Assembly: GCA_022846075.1 (NCBI GenBank)
Contig: AP025582.1
Location: 2,852,001 to 2,916,000, forward strand
Source: Oscillospiraceae bacterium
Lineage (GTDB): Bacteria > Bacillota > Clostridia > Oscillospirales > Oscillospiraceae
Length of the DNA: 64,000 nt
Direction: 5' to 3'
Shown: one piece after another, positions 23,226-32,279 of the stretch
Layout: each line of letters opens with the position of its first letter
Position numbering within the stretch: the first letter of the stretch is position 1
Translations under genes and position numbers: made by a program
Notes under the pieces: model-generated
Seen by the model: the letters and a program-made list of their open reading frames with translations, nothing else
Told to the model about the DNA's origin: nothing
The model's database searches: none

Positions 23226-26200
23226 TTACAGCGTGAGCACCCGGTGGAGGATGACCGCCATCTCAGCCCGGGTGAGGGAGCCGGTGGGGTTCAGCCTGCC
23301 GCTGTCGTCCCCCTGGATGACCCCGGCCTTGACCAGGGCGGCCACGGGCCCCTGGGCGTACTCGGCCACCGAGGAGCCGTCGGTGAAGCTCAGCAGGCTG
23401 AGGCTCCAGCCATTCCCCAGGCCCCGTCCCACCGCGTCCAGGGTGCGGTGGAGGAGGACCATGGCGTCCTGCCGGGTCAGGGCCCCGGCGGGCTCGAACT
23501 TCCCATCGCTGCCCTTGGCGATGCCCTGGTTCTTGGCCGAGGCGATGGCGTTGGCGTAATAGCTGTCCACAGGCACGTCGTCAAAGCTGTACCCGCTGGC
23601 CTTGGGCAGGTCGAAGGCCCGGTAGAGCATCAGGACGAAGTCTCCCCGGGTCATAAGGCCGTCCGGGTCGTACCGGCCGTCGCCGGTGCCGGTGGTGATG
23701 CCGTTCTCCGCCAGAAAATCCGCCGAGGCCGCCGCCCAGCCGTACTGGCCCATATCGCTGAACCGGGAGGAGGCAGTCGGGGTGGTGACGGTGATCTCCA
23801 CCGCCCCCTTGTACTCATAGCCGGCGGTATCGGTGCCGGTGTAATTGAGGGTAAAGGTGCCCTGATAGCCGTATTTGGGGACAAAGGCCACCCGGCTGAC
23901 GGCGTTGCTGCCGGAAAGGCCGTACGCGGTGCCGGAGGAGACCAGGCCGCCGTAGCTGGCGGGGCCGGTATAGTCATAATACAGCTTGCCCCGGCTGGGA
24001 TCGGGCAGGGTGAACTTCACCGAGGACAGGCTGGTGCCGCCCCGGGTGTCAAAGGCATTGGAAAAATCGTAGGGCTGGAACCGGACCGGGGAGATCCCCG
24101 TGGTATACCGGATGGTGCCGGGGTCCTGGCGGGGGACCACCTTGATGGACACCGTGCCGGAGACGCTCCGCTTATTGGTGTCCCGGCCGGTAAACTCGAT
24201 CTCCACCGTGCCGGCGGTTCCGTTGACGGGGACAAAGGTGACGTACTCCAGGTAGGGGCTGCCGCTGCGGTAATAGTTCGTGGAGGCGGTGACCTTCTTG
24301 TCATAGCTGCCGTCCTTGGCGTTGTACTTATAATAGAGGGTCCCCTTGCCGCTGCCGGGCAGGGTGAAGTTCACGTAGTCCAGACTGTACCCGGTCTCCC
24401 CCTTGCACCAGTCGTTGAAGGCCCCGTCGTCGAAGGTGACGCTCTGTCCGGCGGTGACGGTGTAGTTCACGTCTCCCGGCTCCTGCCCCACGGCGATCTT
24501 GACAGTGCCGGAGACGGTGTTTTTGTCCGTGTCCCGGCCGGTGAAGGAGATGGAGACGATCCCGGTATAGTTCTTGGCCGGTACAAAGGTGACATTGGAC
24601 AGATCGGGGCTTTCCCCCCGGTAATAGCTGGTGGAGCTGGTGACCTTTTTCTCTCCGCTGGAGCCGTAGTTCAAATAGAGGACCCCCCGGTTGGAGGAGG
24701 GCAGGGTGAACTTCACATAGTCCAGGCTGTACCCCGTGATCTTCTTGCAAGCGCTGTTGAAGTCACTGGAGTCAAACTCCACCGCCTGGTTCGCGTCCGT
24801 GGCGTAGGTGACCTTGGCCTGCTGCTGGGTGACCGTGATGACCACCTGGCCGGTAATGCTGCTGCCGTTGCTGTCCACGGCGGTATAGGCGATGTTCACC
24901 GTTCCGGTGTAGTCGCTCTCCGGCACGAAGGTGACATCGGACAAGTACCGGCTGCTGCCGCGGTAATAGCTGGTGGAGGCGGACACCTTGCTGTCGTAGT
25001 TTCCGGTGGAGGTGTTGTAGTCGTAGTAAAGGACGCCCCGGCTGGTGGCGGGGAGGGTAAAGCGGACGTAGTTCAGGCTGTATCCGGTGGAGTTGGTGAC
25101 CGCCGTGTTGAAATGGTCGGCGTTGAAGGCCACGGGGACCCCGGCGGAGGTGGTATAGGTCACGTCGGCCAGGGCGGCGTTGATGACGGTGACGGTGCAC
25201 GTCAGATTGGAATAGGTCTTTCCGTTCACCCTGGGGGTAACGGTGATGGTGGCCCGGCCCACGCTCCGGGCCGTGATGGTGGTCCCGGACACGTAGGCAA
25301 CCGAGGTGTTGTCGCTCTTCAAGCTCAGGCTGGACGTCAGGCCCGAGGGAACGCCGTTCAGGGACAGGGTGAGAGTCTTCCCCGTGTTGAGGGTGGCGCT
25401 GGTCTGGCTGAGGGAAAGGCTCATATCGACGACGTTGATCCTGCACTCCGCGGTCCGGGTGTCTTCCCCGGTCCCCACGGTGGCCGTGATGGTGCAGGAG
25501 CTTCCCACCTTCGCATTGGAGGGCACACGGACCGTCACCGTGGTACCGGCAGCGTCCACGGTGGCAAGGGAGGTATTACTGCTCGACCAGGTAACGGTCT
25601 GGCCCGCCGGGGTGACATTGGCCGTGAGGGAAGCTGTGCCCCCGATGCTCACGTTGATATCGCTGCTGCTCAGGCTGATGACAGGAGCAGTGTCCGCCTC
25701 CACAGTGACGGTGCAGGTAGCGGTCTTTCCGTTATCATCGGTGATGGCGGCGATAGTAGTCGTGCCCACTCCTACGGCGGTGACTTGGCCGTCCTTCACC
25801 GTGGCCACATTCTCCTTGGTGCTGGTCCATTTGATCCCCTTATTGGTGGCGTTCTCCGGGGACACCGTGGCGGTCAGAGTTTCCGTTCCCCCCACTTTCA
25901 GGAGCAGGGACTCTTTGTTCAAAGCTATGCCGCTGACAGGCTCTTCCACGGTGACAGCGCATGTGGCGTAACATCCTCCATCGGTCGTGACGAAAATATC
26001 AGCCTCCCCCGGAGACACAGCGGTAACCAAGCCATCCTCTACCGTGGCCACCGCTTCCCGGCTGCTGGTCCAGAGGACGGTTTTGTTTGTGGCGTTTTCC
26101 GGAAGCACCTCCGCCTCCAGTTTCAGGGTCTCTCCCTTTTTCAGGCTGACCTTACTCTTGTCCAGACGCACTTCGGTGACGGCGACCTCAGGAGGCTGAC

Positions 26201-26297
26201 TCTCCTCCCCCCCGGCCAGGGCGGCTGGCATCAGTCCCGCCGCCAGGGTCAGGGACAACAGGGCGGCCAGCCATCGGGATCCCATCTTCTTCCTCAT
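23226..26297 (-). CDS. Ig-like (BIG2) surface protein with novel 115-residue repeats and SLH domains
   Basis: A 1023-residue exported protein. Residues 1-29 are a signal peptide. Residues about 38-375 contain four bacterial Ig-like BIG2-type domains (LDKSKVSLKKGETLKLEAEV, NATNKTVLWTSSREAVATV). Residues about 377-842 hold four tandem repeats of about 115 residues with the pattern F....(Y)SL.YV.FTLP...G.LYY.Y, YYR..S..L..VTFVP, SGTV.I.V; I do not recognise this as a named family. The C-terminal region (about 850-1023) has three SLH motifs (FSDMGQYGWAAASADFLAEN, FDDVPVDSYYANAIASAKNQ). Probably cell-wall bound. It has its own promoter and terminator. Confidence 0.88.
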   Translation of the reverse strand: MRKKMGSRWLAALLSLTLAAGLMPAALAGGEESQPPEVAVTEVRLDKSKVSLKKGETLKLEAEVLPENATNKTVLWTSSREAVATVEDGLVTAVSPGEADIFVTTDGGCYATCAVTVEEPVSGIALNKESLLLKVGGTETLTATVSPENATNKGIKWTSTKENVATVKDGQVTAVGVGTTTIAAITDDNGKTATCTVTVEADTAPVISLSSSDINVSIGGTASLTANVTPAGQTVTWSSSNTSLATVDAAGTTVTVRVPSNAKVGSSCTITATVGTGEDTRTAECRINVVDMSLSLSQTSATLNTGKTLTLSLNGVPSGLTSSLSLKSDNTSVAYVSGTTITARSVGRATITVTPRVNGKTYSNLTCTVTVINAALADVTYTTSAGVPVAFNADHFNTAVTNSTGYSLNYVRFTLPATSRGVLYYDYNTSTGNYDSKVSASTSYYRGSSRYLSDVTFVPESDYTGTVNIAYTAVDSNGSSITGQVVITVTQQQAKVTYATDANQAVEFDSSDFNSACKKITGYSLDYVKFTLPSSNRGVLYLNYGSSGEKKVTSSTSYYRGESPDLSNVTFVPAKNYTGIVSISFTGRDTDKNTVSGTVKIAVGQEPGDVNYTVTAGQSVTFDDGAFNDWCKGETGYSLDYVNFTLPGSGKGTLYYKYNAKDGSYDKKVTASTNYYRSGSPYLEYVTFVPVNGTAGTVEIEFTGRDTNKRSVSGTVSIKVVPRQDPGTIRYTTGISPVRFQPYDFSNAFDTRGGTSLSSVKFTLPDPSRGKLYYDYTGPASYGGLVSSGTAYGLSGSNAVSRVAFVPKYGYQGTFTLNYTGTDTAGYEYKGAVEITVTTPTASSRFSDMGQYGWAAASADFLAENGITTGTGDGRYDPDGLMTRGDFVLMLYRAFDLPKASGYSFDDVPVDSYYANAIASAKNQGIAKGSDGKFEPAGALTRQDAMVLLHRTLDAVGRGLGNGWSLSLLSFTDGSSVAEYAQGPVAALVKAGVIQGDDSGRLNPTGSLTRAEMAVILHRVLTL

Positions 26298-26349
26298 AAC
26301 CTCAGACTCCTTTCAGTTCCAGTTTTCTGAAGCGCTTCTTTATGGCTTG

Positions 26350-26378
26350 ATTGTACCGCTTTTCCCTTGGCTCTTCAA
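26350..26378 (-). promoter_or_regulatory. Promoter of the Ig-like/SLH gene
   Basis: On the minus strand TTGAAG (26373-26378), 17 bases, TACAAT (26350-26355). AAAGGAG lies nine bases before the ATG. Confidence 0.65.
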
Positions 26379-26453
26379 TAATAGTAGACGTAAAACCCAC
26401 TAAAATGTTCCTTTTACCGGAATTTTTAAAAGCCGGGCGGTCCGCCCCCTTTC

Positions 26454-26482
26454 TTGACGCTTCGGCTTTGCTGTGATAAAGT
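26454..26482 (+). promoter_or_regulatory. Promoter of the nhaC-like gene
   Basis: TTGACG (26454-26459), 17 bases, TAAAGT (26477-26482). GGGAGG then precedes ATG 26535. Confidence 0.55.
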
Positions 26483-26534
26483 AAAGGAAATTGTTTCGTG
26501 TGGTACGATTCGTGTGGAAACGGGAGGAAACGAC

Positions 26535-27852
26535 ATGAAGAAAAACAACCCCAGAGCCCTGCTGCCCATTTTGATGTTCCTGCTTTTGTACCTGGGCCTG
26601 GGCCTCAGCTTTGAATACGCGCTGAATATCCCCATGGGCTTCTATAACATCCCCATCGTCATCTGCTTCCTCATTGCCATCCTGGTGGCCTGCCTCCAGA
26701 ACCCGGAGCTGCCCTTCGACAAAAAGCTGGAGATCATGGGCCAGGGGGTGGGGGATAAGAACATCGTCACCATGCTCCTCATCTTCCTGGTGGCCGGCAC
26801 TTTTGTGGGCGTGGTGGGCCGCTCCAGCGCCGAGAGCGTGGCCTACTTCATGCTCTCCATCATCCCTGCCCGGTTCGCTGTGGCGGTGCTGTTCGTGGTC
26901 GCCTGCTTCGTCTCCACCGCCATGGGCACCAGCGTGGGCACCATCACCCTCATCACCCCCATCGCCGTCTCGGTCGCCTCCGCCTCCGGCTTCGGGGTGC
27001 CGCTGTGCATCGGGGCCGTCATGGGGGGCGCCATGTTCGGGGACAACCTCTCCTTTATCTCCGACACCACCATCGCCGCCTGCAACGGCCAGGGCTGCGC
27101 CATGAAGGACAAATTCCGGGAGAATTTCAGCATCGCCCTCCCCGCCGCGCTGGCCACATTGGCGGTGATCCTGGTGCTGTCCTTCCAGGTCCCCCTGGCC
27201 GGGGCCGTGGTCCAGCCCTATGACCTCATCCAGATCATCCCCTATGTGCTGGTGCTCATCGGGGGCATCATCGGCTTCAACGTCTTTGTTGTGCTTTTGG
27301 CGGGCATCCTCTCCGGCTCCGTCATCATGCTGGCCACCGGCCACACCGCCGCCACCGACCTGCTGGCCAGTATGGGCTCCGGCGCCGCCGGCATGTTTGA
27401 GACGGCCATGGTGGCCGTCCTGGTGGCCGCCATGTGCGCCCTCATCCGGGTCTACGGCGGCTTTGATGCCCTGCTGAACTTTATCCGCCGGGTGTTCAAG
27501 GGCCGCAAGGGGGGCCAGCTGGGCATGGGGCTCCTGGTGGGCGTCATGGACGTCGCCACCGCCAACAACACCGTTGCCATCGTCATGGCCAACCCCATCG
27601 CCAAGGAGATGAGCCAGGAATACGGCATCACCCCCCGAAAAACCGCCTCCCTCCTGGACACCTTCTCCTGCGTGTTCCAGGGGGTCATCCCCTACGGCGC
27701 CCAAATGCTGGTGGCCATCTCCGCCGCCGCCGAGCTGGGCCACGCGGTCTCCGCCTTCGACATCACGCCCTTCCTTCCTCATCTACCCCTATCTCCTGCT
27801 GGTCAGCTCCCTGGTATTCATTTTCGTCCTGCCGGAGCGGAAGAAAGTCTGA
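26535..27852 (+). pseudogene. NhaC-family Na+/H+ antiporter, frameshifted near the C-terminus
   Basis: A polytopic membrane protein of the NhaC/Na_H_antiporter family, about 438 residues if repaired. The frame is intact through about codon 412: GTSVGTITLITPIAVSVASA, GAVMGGAMFGDNLSFISDTT and GVMDVATANNTVAIVMANPI are the conserved segments. At 27771-27778 TTCCTTCC is a four-base tandem duplication. It shifts the frame into an unrelated tail running on to 28310. Removing one TTCC restores FLIYPYLLLVSSLVFIFVLP and a stop at 27850-27852, as expected for the last helix. The protein as read loses its last transmembrane segment. Slippage mutation or phase variation is more likely than sequencing error for a 4-mer. 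Confidence 0.8.
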
Positions 27853-27855
27853 TTT

Positions 27856-28310
27856 GTGAAAAAAGCGCTGCTGGAGCGGCTCCCCGCCCTCATCCCCTTG
27901 GGGCTGCGCTTTCTGGTGCCGGGGTTTTCCTGACCCCCCGGACGCTCATGCCGCCTCCGAACGTGGTGTCGGTAGGCTGGCACGTGGTCGTCGGCCCCAC
28001 CGGCCACAGCCGGGACCCGGAGGCCCTGGCCCGGGTGGAGGCGGCCATGGAACAGACCACCCTCCTGCCGGCGGGACTGCCTATTCCCAAGGGCTTTTAC
28101 GGGCACGCCATTGAATACCCCACCGGGACGGACCTCTACATGGTCTATCTGTTCCAGAAGGATGTCCCCGCCAAGGACCATATGCTGTTCTACATGGACG
28201 AGGCGGGGCACATCTTCAAAAACCACGTCGTCTACAACTACGCCTGCGGCGGGGAGGAGCTTTTGGACCTGCTGCGGGACGAGCGCGTGATGGAGATCAC
28301 AGCCGGTTAA
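27856..28310 (+). pseudogene. Hypothetical protein, apparent frameshift after the N-terminus
   Basis: A protein I do not recognise, starting three bases after the repaired nhaC stop. GTG 27856 opens VKKALLERLPALIPLGLRFL and then meets a stop at 27931. Adding one T to the TTTT run (27925-27928) joins it to the downstream frame: LTPRTLMPPPNVVSVGWHVV through LLDLLRDERVMEITAG, about 152 residues in all. The body is soluble, with PTGTDLYMVYLFQKDVP and HMLFYMDEAGHIFKN. Without the repair, translation could only start near ATG 27948, which has no ribosome-binding site. The close spacing to nhaC suggests one operon. A homopolymer indel may be a sequencing artefact. Confidence 0.55.
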
Positions 28311-28330
28311 TCTTTCAAAAATGGCGCTTA

Positions 28331-28376
28331 AAAAAGGTTGGCTCTTCCAAGCTTGGAAGAGCCAACCTTTTTGTCA
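28331..28376. terminator. Bidirectional terminator with perfect 42-bp palindrome
   Basis: AAAAAGGTTGGCTCTTCCAA and its exact complement meet without a spacer (28331-28372). Runs of A and T at each end make it work for both the convergent hypothetical gene and lrgB. Confidence 0.85.
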
Positions 28377-29066
28377 TAGGAGCTGCGCGAACACCGACGC
28401 CGTCGCCACCGTGAGGAGGCCGGCCACGGCGATGGAAAGGCTGGACATGGCCCCCTCCACCTCCCCCAGCTCCATGGCCTTTGCGGTGCCGATGGCGTGG
28501 GCGCCGGTGCCCAGGGCCAGGCCCCGGGCGATGGGGTCGTAAATACGGAAGAGCCGGAACAGCCCCTCGGCGGCCACGTTGCCCAGGATGCCGGTGAGGA
28601 TGATGGCGGCCACCGTCAGGGCGGTCACGCCCCCCAGCTCCTCCGCCACCCCCATGCCGATGGCGGTGGTGATGGATTTGGGCAGGAAGGTGACATAGAG
28701 CTGATGGTCCAGGGCGAACACCCGGCACAGCAAAAGGATGCCCGCCAGCCCGGCGAAGGTCCCCGCCAGGATGCCCCCCGCCACGGCGGGGAGGTTCTTC
28801 CGCAAAAGCCCCAGCTCCTCATAGAGGGGGACTGCCAGGGCCACAGTGGCCGGGGTGAGAAGCCAGGAGAGATACTGCGCCCCGGCGTTGTAGTCGGAAT
28901 AGGGCACCCCCAGCACCTTGAGGGAGGCCATGACGCAGAGGATGGCGATGAGGAGCGGGTTCAGGACAGCCAGCTTGAACCGCTTTTTCAGGAGGAGCCC
29001 CACCTCGTAAAACAGCAGGCTGATCCCGGCGCCGAAGAAAAGGGAGCGGGCCAAAAAATCAGACAT
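28374..29066 (-). CDS. lrgB: LrgB/CidB-family membrane protein
   Basis: A 230-residue polytopic membrane protein of the LrgB family, partner of LrgA. Typical segments are NPLLIAILCVMASLKVLGVP, YNAGAQYLSWLLTPATVALA with the conserved LGPATVALAxPLY-like stretch, FLPKSITTAIGMGVAEELGG and GTGAHAIGTAKAMELGEVEG near the C-terminus. In Staphylococcus and Bacillus LrgAB/CidAB control murein hydrolase activity or carry small carboxylates such as pyruvate. Its start overlaps the lrgA end by eight bases, so the two are co-translated. No LytSR-type regulator is adjacent. Confidence 0.93.
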   Translation of the reverse strand: MSDFLARSLFFGAGISLLFYEVGLLLKKRFKLAVLNPLLIAILCVMASLKVLGVPYSDYNAGAQYLSWLLTPATVALAVPLYEELGLLRKNLPAVAGGILAGTFAGLAGILLLCRVFALDHQLYVTFLPKSITTAIGMGVAEELGGVTALTVAAIILTGILGNVAAEGLFRLFRIYDPIARGLALGTGAHAIGTAKAMELGEVEGAMSSLSIAVAGLLTVATASVFAQLL

Positions 29067-29466
29067 ACCGCTCCGCCTCCCCTTCCGCTTCTTCCTCCGC
29101 CAGCTTCCCCGGCTTCCGGGTGGCGCGGAGGATGCCCTGGGCGGTCCGGCCGGTGACCGCCATCACCAGCACGGTGGTGGACACGATGATGACGGCGGCG
29201 GGGACCAGGATGGGCCGGAGAAGGCCCCAGACGTCCAGCAGGCCCACCGCCGCCGGGATGAACATGACGGGCATGATCTCAATGAGAAAGCTCGCCGCCC
29301 CCTTCACCTGCTCCGGCCGCACCAGTTTGGCGCACAGGGCCAGAAGCATGAGGGCCAGGCCGTAGACGCTGGCCGGGATGGGCAGAGGGATCAGGGCGTG
29401 GAGGCCCTCCCCCAGGAAAGAGACCGCCAGGATAATCAGGAATTGCCGTAAAAAGGCCATGGACAT
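29059..29466 (-). CDS. lrgA: LrgA/CidA-family membrane protein
   Basis: A 135-residue holin-like membrane protein with four hydrophobic segments (FLRQFLIILAVSFLGEGLHA, LPIPASVYGLALMLLALCAK, FLIEIMPVMFIPAAVGLLDV, VIIVSTTVLVMAVTGRTAQG). The GxxLPIPxSVxG motif is that of LrgA/CidA. First gene of the lrgAB pair. GGGAGGCGT lies next to ATG 29466 and ten bases before ATG 29460, so either may be the start. Upstream, TATAAT is preceded closely by GTCCTTGACAGGAC, a small inverted repeat that could be an operator. Confidence 0.92.
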   Translation of the reverse strand: MSMAFLRQFLIILAVSFLGEGLHALIPLPIPASVYGLALMLLALCAKLVRPEQVKGAASFLIEIMPVMFIPAAVGLLDVWGLLRPILVPAAVIIVSTTVLVMAVTGRTAQGILRATRKPGKLAEEEAEGEAERYV

Positions 29467-29583
29467 ACGCCTCCCAGAAAAATCAACCTCTTTATTATAA
29501 ACGTCCTGTCAAGGACACTCCGCCGGTTTTTCTTTCCACCGGGCGGACCGGTCTCATCTCTGAAGGGAATGGCTGACCGCAGA

Positions 29584-29612
29584 AGAAGGGGGCCGCCGCC
29601 GGCGGTCCCCCT
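29584..29612 (-). terminator. Candidate terminator of the spoIID-type gene
   Basis: GGGGGCCGCC pairs with GGCGGTCCCC with one mismatch; on the minus strand CTTCTTCT follows, a weak U-tract. Confidence 0.4.
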
Positions 29613-29628
29613 CTTTTGGATTCCCGGC

Positions 29629-30684
29629 TCAGCTCTCCAGGCCGGCCACGGTGACGCCGGTATAGTACCACTCCAGGATCTCCTGAAAGTTTTTCCCCTG
29701 CCCCGCCAGGGCGTTGGCGCCGTATTGGCTCATGCCCACGCCGTGGCCGTAGCCGGTGACCCAGAAGGTGACCGTGTCCGCCGTGGCGGCGGCCTGGAAG
29801 TGGGCCGACCGAAGGCCGAAGATGGCCCGGACCTGGGGCCCCGTCACGGTGACCCTCCCGATGGTGACCGTGTCCACCGCTCCGGAATCGTCGGTGGTCA
29901 AGTCCTGGAACCAGCCCATGGGGTCGCCGGAGAAATCCGCCTCGGGCCGGGCGGAGAGAAATTTCTCCCGGAACTCCGCCGGGGTGAAGGTGACCACGGT
30001 GCGCCACCCGGGCACCTCCTCACCCTCCGGGCTGTCCACCGAGGCCAGATAGGGCACGCTGGAGCCCCAGACCTCCTGGGCGTCCGAGGTCTTGCCCGCG
30101 GCGGAGGAGAAAAAGACGGCGTCGATGGGTTGTCCCTCATAGAGGCAGAGAAGGCCGTCGGTGTCCGACACGGCTTCAGTGATCTTATCGGAATACCGCT
30201 GGGCGTTCTCCCCCCAGGCCGCGGCGGCCTGCTCCCGGGTCAGGTAGGCCTGGCAGCAGGCCGAATCGGTGCACACGTCGGCGCCGGGGTGCTTGTCCCC
30301 CGCCCCGGCCCGCTGGTAGAGACAATAGGTCCGGGCCGCCACGGTCTGGGCCTTCAATGCCTCGCTCTGGAAGGAGGCCGGCATCTCGGCGGCCACCACC
30401 CCCCAGAGGTAATCGGACAGGGTGACGGTCTCCACCGAGCCGTCGTTCTTCAGCAGCCGGAGGGTCTGTCCCCCGTCCCAGCCGGGCACCGGCGTCACCG
30501 AGGCGGGCTCCAGGATGGGGAGGGTGGCGGTGGGGACCGGTTCCGGCGTCTCCCGTCCTCCGGGTTCCTCCTCCCCCGGCAGGAAAAAGAAGGGCAGGAG
30601 GAACAGCAGCAGCAAAAGCACCGCCCCCGTCACCAACGCCTGCCGGGGCCAGGCCGGGCTTTTGCAAGTTTCATGCTTCACCAT
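29629..30684 (-). CDS. spoIID: SpoIID/LytB-domain protein (stage II sporulation protein D type)
   Basis: A 351-residue membrane-anchored protein. A single N-terminal helix (about 17-33) is followed by a Pro-rich stretch and the SpoIID/LytB domain: LSDYLWGVVAAEMPASFQSE, ALKAQTVAARTYCL, FFSSAAGKTSDAQEVWG and GYGHGVGMSQYGANALAGQG. The catalytic Glu of SpoIID lies in AAEMP. The enzyme is a lytic transglycosylase needed for septal peptidoglycan removal during engulfment. A Cys cluster (VCTDSACCQAY) is common in clostridial members. It sits alone rather than next to spoIIQ or murA genes, so a SpoIID-like paralogue remains possible. Confidence 0.88.
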   Translation of the reverse strand: MVKHETCKSPAWPRQALVTGAVLLLLLFLLPFFFLPGEEEPGGRETPEPVPTATLPILEPASVTPVPGWDGGQTLRLLKNDGSVETVTLSDYLWGVVAAEMPASFQSEALKAQTVAARTYCLYQRAGAGDKHPGADVCTDSACCQAYLTREQAAAAWGENAQRYSDKITEAVSDTDGLLCLYEGQPIDAVFFSSAAGKTSDAQEVWGSSVPYLASVDSPEGEEVPGWRTVVTFTPAEFREKFLSARPEADFSGDPMGWFQDLTTDDSGAVDTVTIGRVTVTGPQVRAIFGLRSAHFQAAATADTVTFWVTGYGHGVGMSQYGANALAGQGKNFQEILEWYYTGVTVAGLES

Positions 30685-30762
30685 TTCAAAATCCCGTCCT
30701 TTTCCCGTCTCCGCCCCCAGGGGGCGAAGCGTCTGTTTTCTTGATTTTGTCAGCTCCGCCAG

Positions 30763-30791
30763 TTGACCCGCCCCACATTTTGGAGTACAAT
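30763..30791 (+). promoter_or_regulatory. Promoter of the citrate synthase gene
   Basis: TTGACC (30763-30768), 17 bases, TACAAT (30786-30791). Confidence 0.8.
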
Positions 30792-30827
30792 GATTTTCAA
30801 CTTATATGGGCAAGGGAGTGTTCCAAC

Positions 30828-32186
30828 ATGCAGACTGCCGCCGTATCCGCCGGCTTCCTGGAGGGGCTGTGCGAGGAGTACCGTAAAAACAACCGCATCG
30901 ACCCGGCCGCCTACGACAAGTGGGAGGTCAAGCGGGGCCTGCGCAACGCCGACGGCACCGGCGTGGTGGCCGGGGTCACCGAGATTGCCAACGTCCGGGG
31001 CTACTACATCCAGGACGGGGAGCGGGTGCCCATGCCCGGCCAGCTCATCTACCGGGGCATCGACATGGCCGAGCTCATCCAGGGCTTTACCTCCGAGGGC
31101 CGCTTCGGCTACGCCGAGACCGCCTACCTGCTCCTCTTCGGCGCCCTGCCCACCAAGCAGCGGCTGGCGGACTTCGAGGCCTTCATGGAAGCCCACCACG
31201 ACCTGCCTTCCATGTTCACCGAGGACATGATCCTGAAGGCCCCCAGCCCCGACGTGATGAACAAACTGGGCCGGGCGGTGCTCACCCTCTACTCCTACGA
31301 TGATAACCCCGAGGACATGGCGCTTTCCAGCGAACTGAGGCGAGCCATGATCCTGGTGGCCCGGGCCCCCCAGATCGTGGCCCACGCCTACGCCGCCAAA
31401 CGGCACTACTACGACAACGAAAGCCTCTACCTCCACCGGCCCCAGCCGGGGCTGACCATGGCGGAAAATTTCCTCTGGGCGGTGCGGCACGACAACAAAT
31501 TCACCCCCGAGGAGGCAAAGCTCCTGGACCTGTGCATGGTCATCCACGCCGAGCACGGCGGCGGCAACAACTCCGCTTTTACCTGCCGGGTGCTCACCTC
31601 CACCGGAACCGACCTGTACTCCTCCATCGCCGGGGCCATCGGCTCCCTGAAGGGTCCCCGCCACGGCGGCGCTAACAAGAAGGTCATGGAGATGTTCCAG
31701 TACATCGAGGATGGGGTCAGGGATTGGACCGACGAGGAGGAGGTCTCCGCCTACCTGGGCAGGCTCATGGACAAGGAGGCCGGGGACCGCTCGGGGCTCA
31801 TCTACGGCATGGGCCACGCCATCTACACCCTCTCCGATCCCCGGGCCGTCCTGCTGAAAAAGTACGCCAAGGGCCTGGCCGAGAGCAAGGGGATGCTGGA
31901 CGAGTTCCAGCTCTATGAGGCGGTGGAGCGGCTCACCCCCCGTGTCATGGCCGCCCACGGGCAGCGGAAGGTGGTCTGCGCCAACGTGGACCTCTTCTCC
32001 GGCTTCGTGTACAAGATGATGGGCATCCCCATGGAGCTCTACACCCCTCTCTTCGCCATGGCCCGGATGGTGGGCTGGTGCGCCCACCGCATCGAGGAGC
32101 TGTTCACCCCCGGCGGGCGGATCATCCGCCCCGCCTACAAGGTGGTGGCCCCCCTGCGCCCCTTCGTGCCCCTGGAGGAGCGGTGA
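30828..32186 (+). CDS. gltA: Citrate synthase
   Basis: A 452-residue citrate synthase condensing oxaloacetate and acetyl-CoA. The catalytic triad segments are visible: HAEHGGGNNSAF (oxaloacetate-binding His), GMGHAIYTLSDPRA (second His, ordinarily GMGHAVY or GFGHRVY), and NVDLFSGFVYKMMGIP (Asp). GSLKGPRHGGAN is the other family mark. ATG 30828 is preceded by AAGGGAGTG; the frame upstream overlaps the promoter and is not used. No aconitase or isocitrate dehydrogenase gene lies beside it. In an anaerobe of this type it most likely feeds glutamate synthesis. It has its own promoter and terminator. Confidence 0.96.
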   Translation: MQTAAVSAGFLEGLCEEYRKNNRIDPAAYDKWEVKRGLRNADGTGVVAGVTEIANVRGYYIQDGERVPMPGQLIYRGIDMAELIQGFTSEGRFGYAETAYLLLFGALPTKQRLADFEAFMEAHHDLPSMFTEDMILKAPSPDVMNKLGRAVLTLYSYDDNPEDMALSSELRRAMILVARAPQIVAHAYAAKRHYYDNESLYLHRPQPGLTMAENFLWAVRHDNKFTPEEAKLLDLCMVIHAEHGGGNNSAFTCRVLTSTGTDLYSSIAGAIGSLKGPRHGGANKKVMEMFQYIEDGVRDWTDEEEVSAYLGRLMDKEAGDRSGLIYGMGHAIYTLSDPRAVLLKKYAKGLAESKGMLDEFQLYEAVERLTPRVMAAHGQRKVVCANVDLFSGFVYKMMGIPMELYTPLFAMARMVGWCAHRIEELFTPGGRIIRPAYKVVAPLRPFVPLEER

Positions 32187-32231
32187 GTCGGGCCGGCAGA
32201 GATTTTTCCCGCCTGAATAAAAAACCACGCC

Positions 32232-32276
32232 CCGCGCCGTCCTCCCTGGACGGCGCGGGGCGTATGTTTTTGAGAT
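32232..32276. terminator. Bidirectional terminator
   Basis: CGCCCCGCGCCGTCC pairs with GGACGGCGCGGGGCG around a short loop, with A and T runs on either side; it separates the convergent citrate synthase and aminotransferase genes. Confidence 0.85.
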
Positions 32277-32279
32277 TTT

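Noticed and set aside
23244-26330. Open frame of 1028 codons opposite the Ig-like/SLH gene
   Set aside because: It covers the same region in antisense with Gly/Val/Asp-rich translation and no motif.
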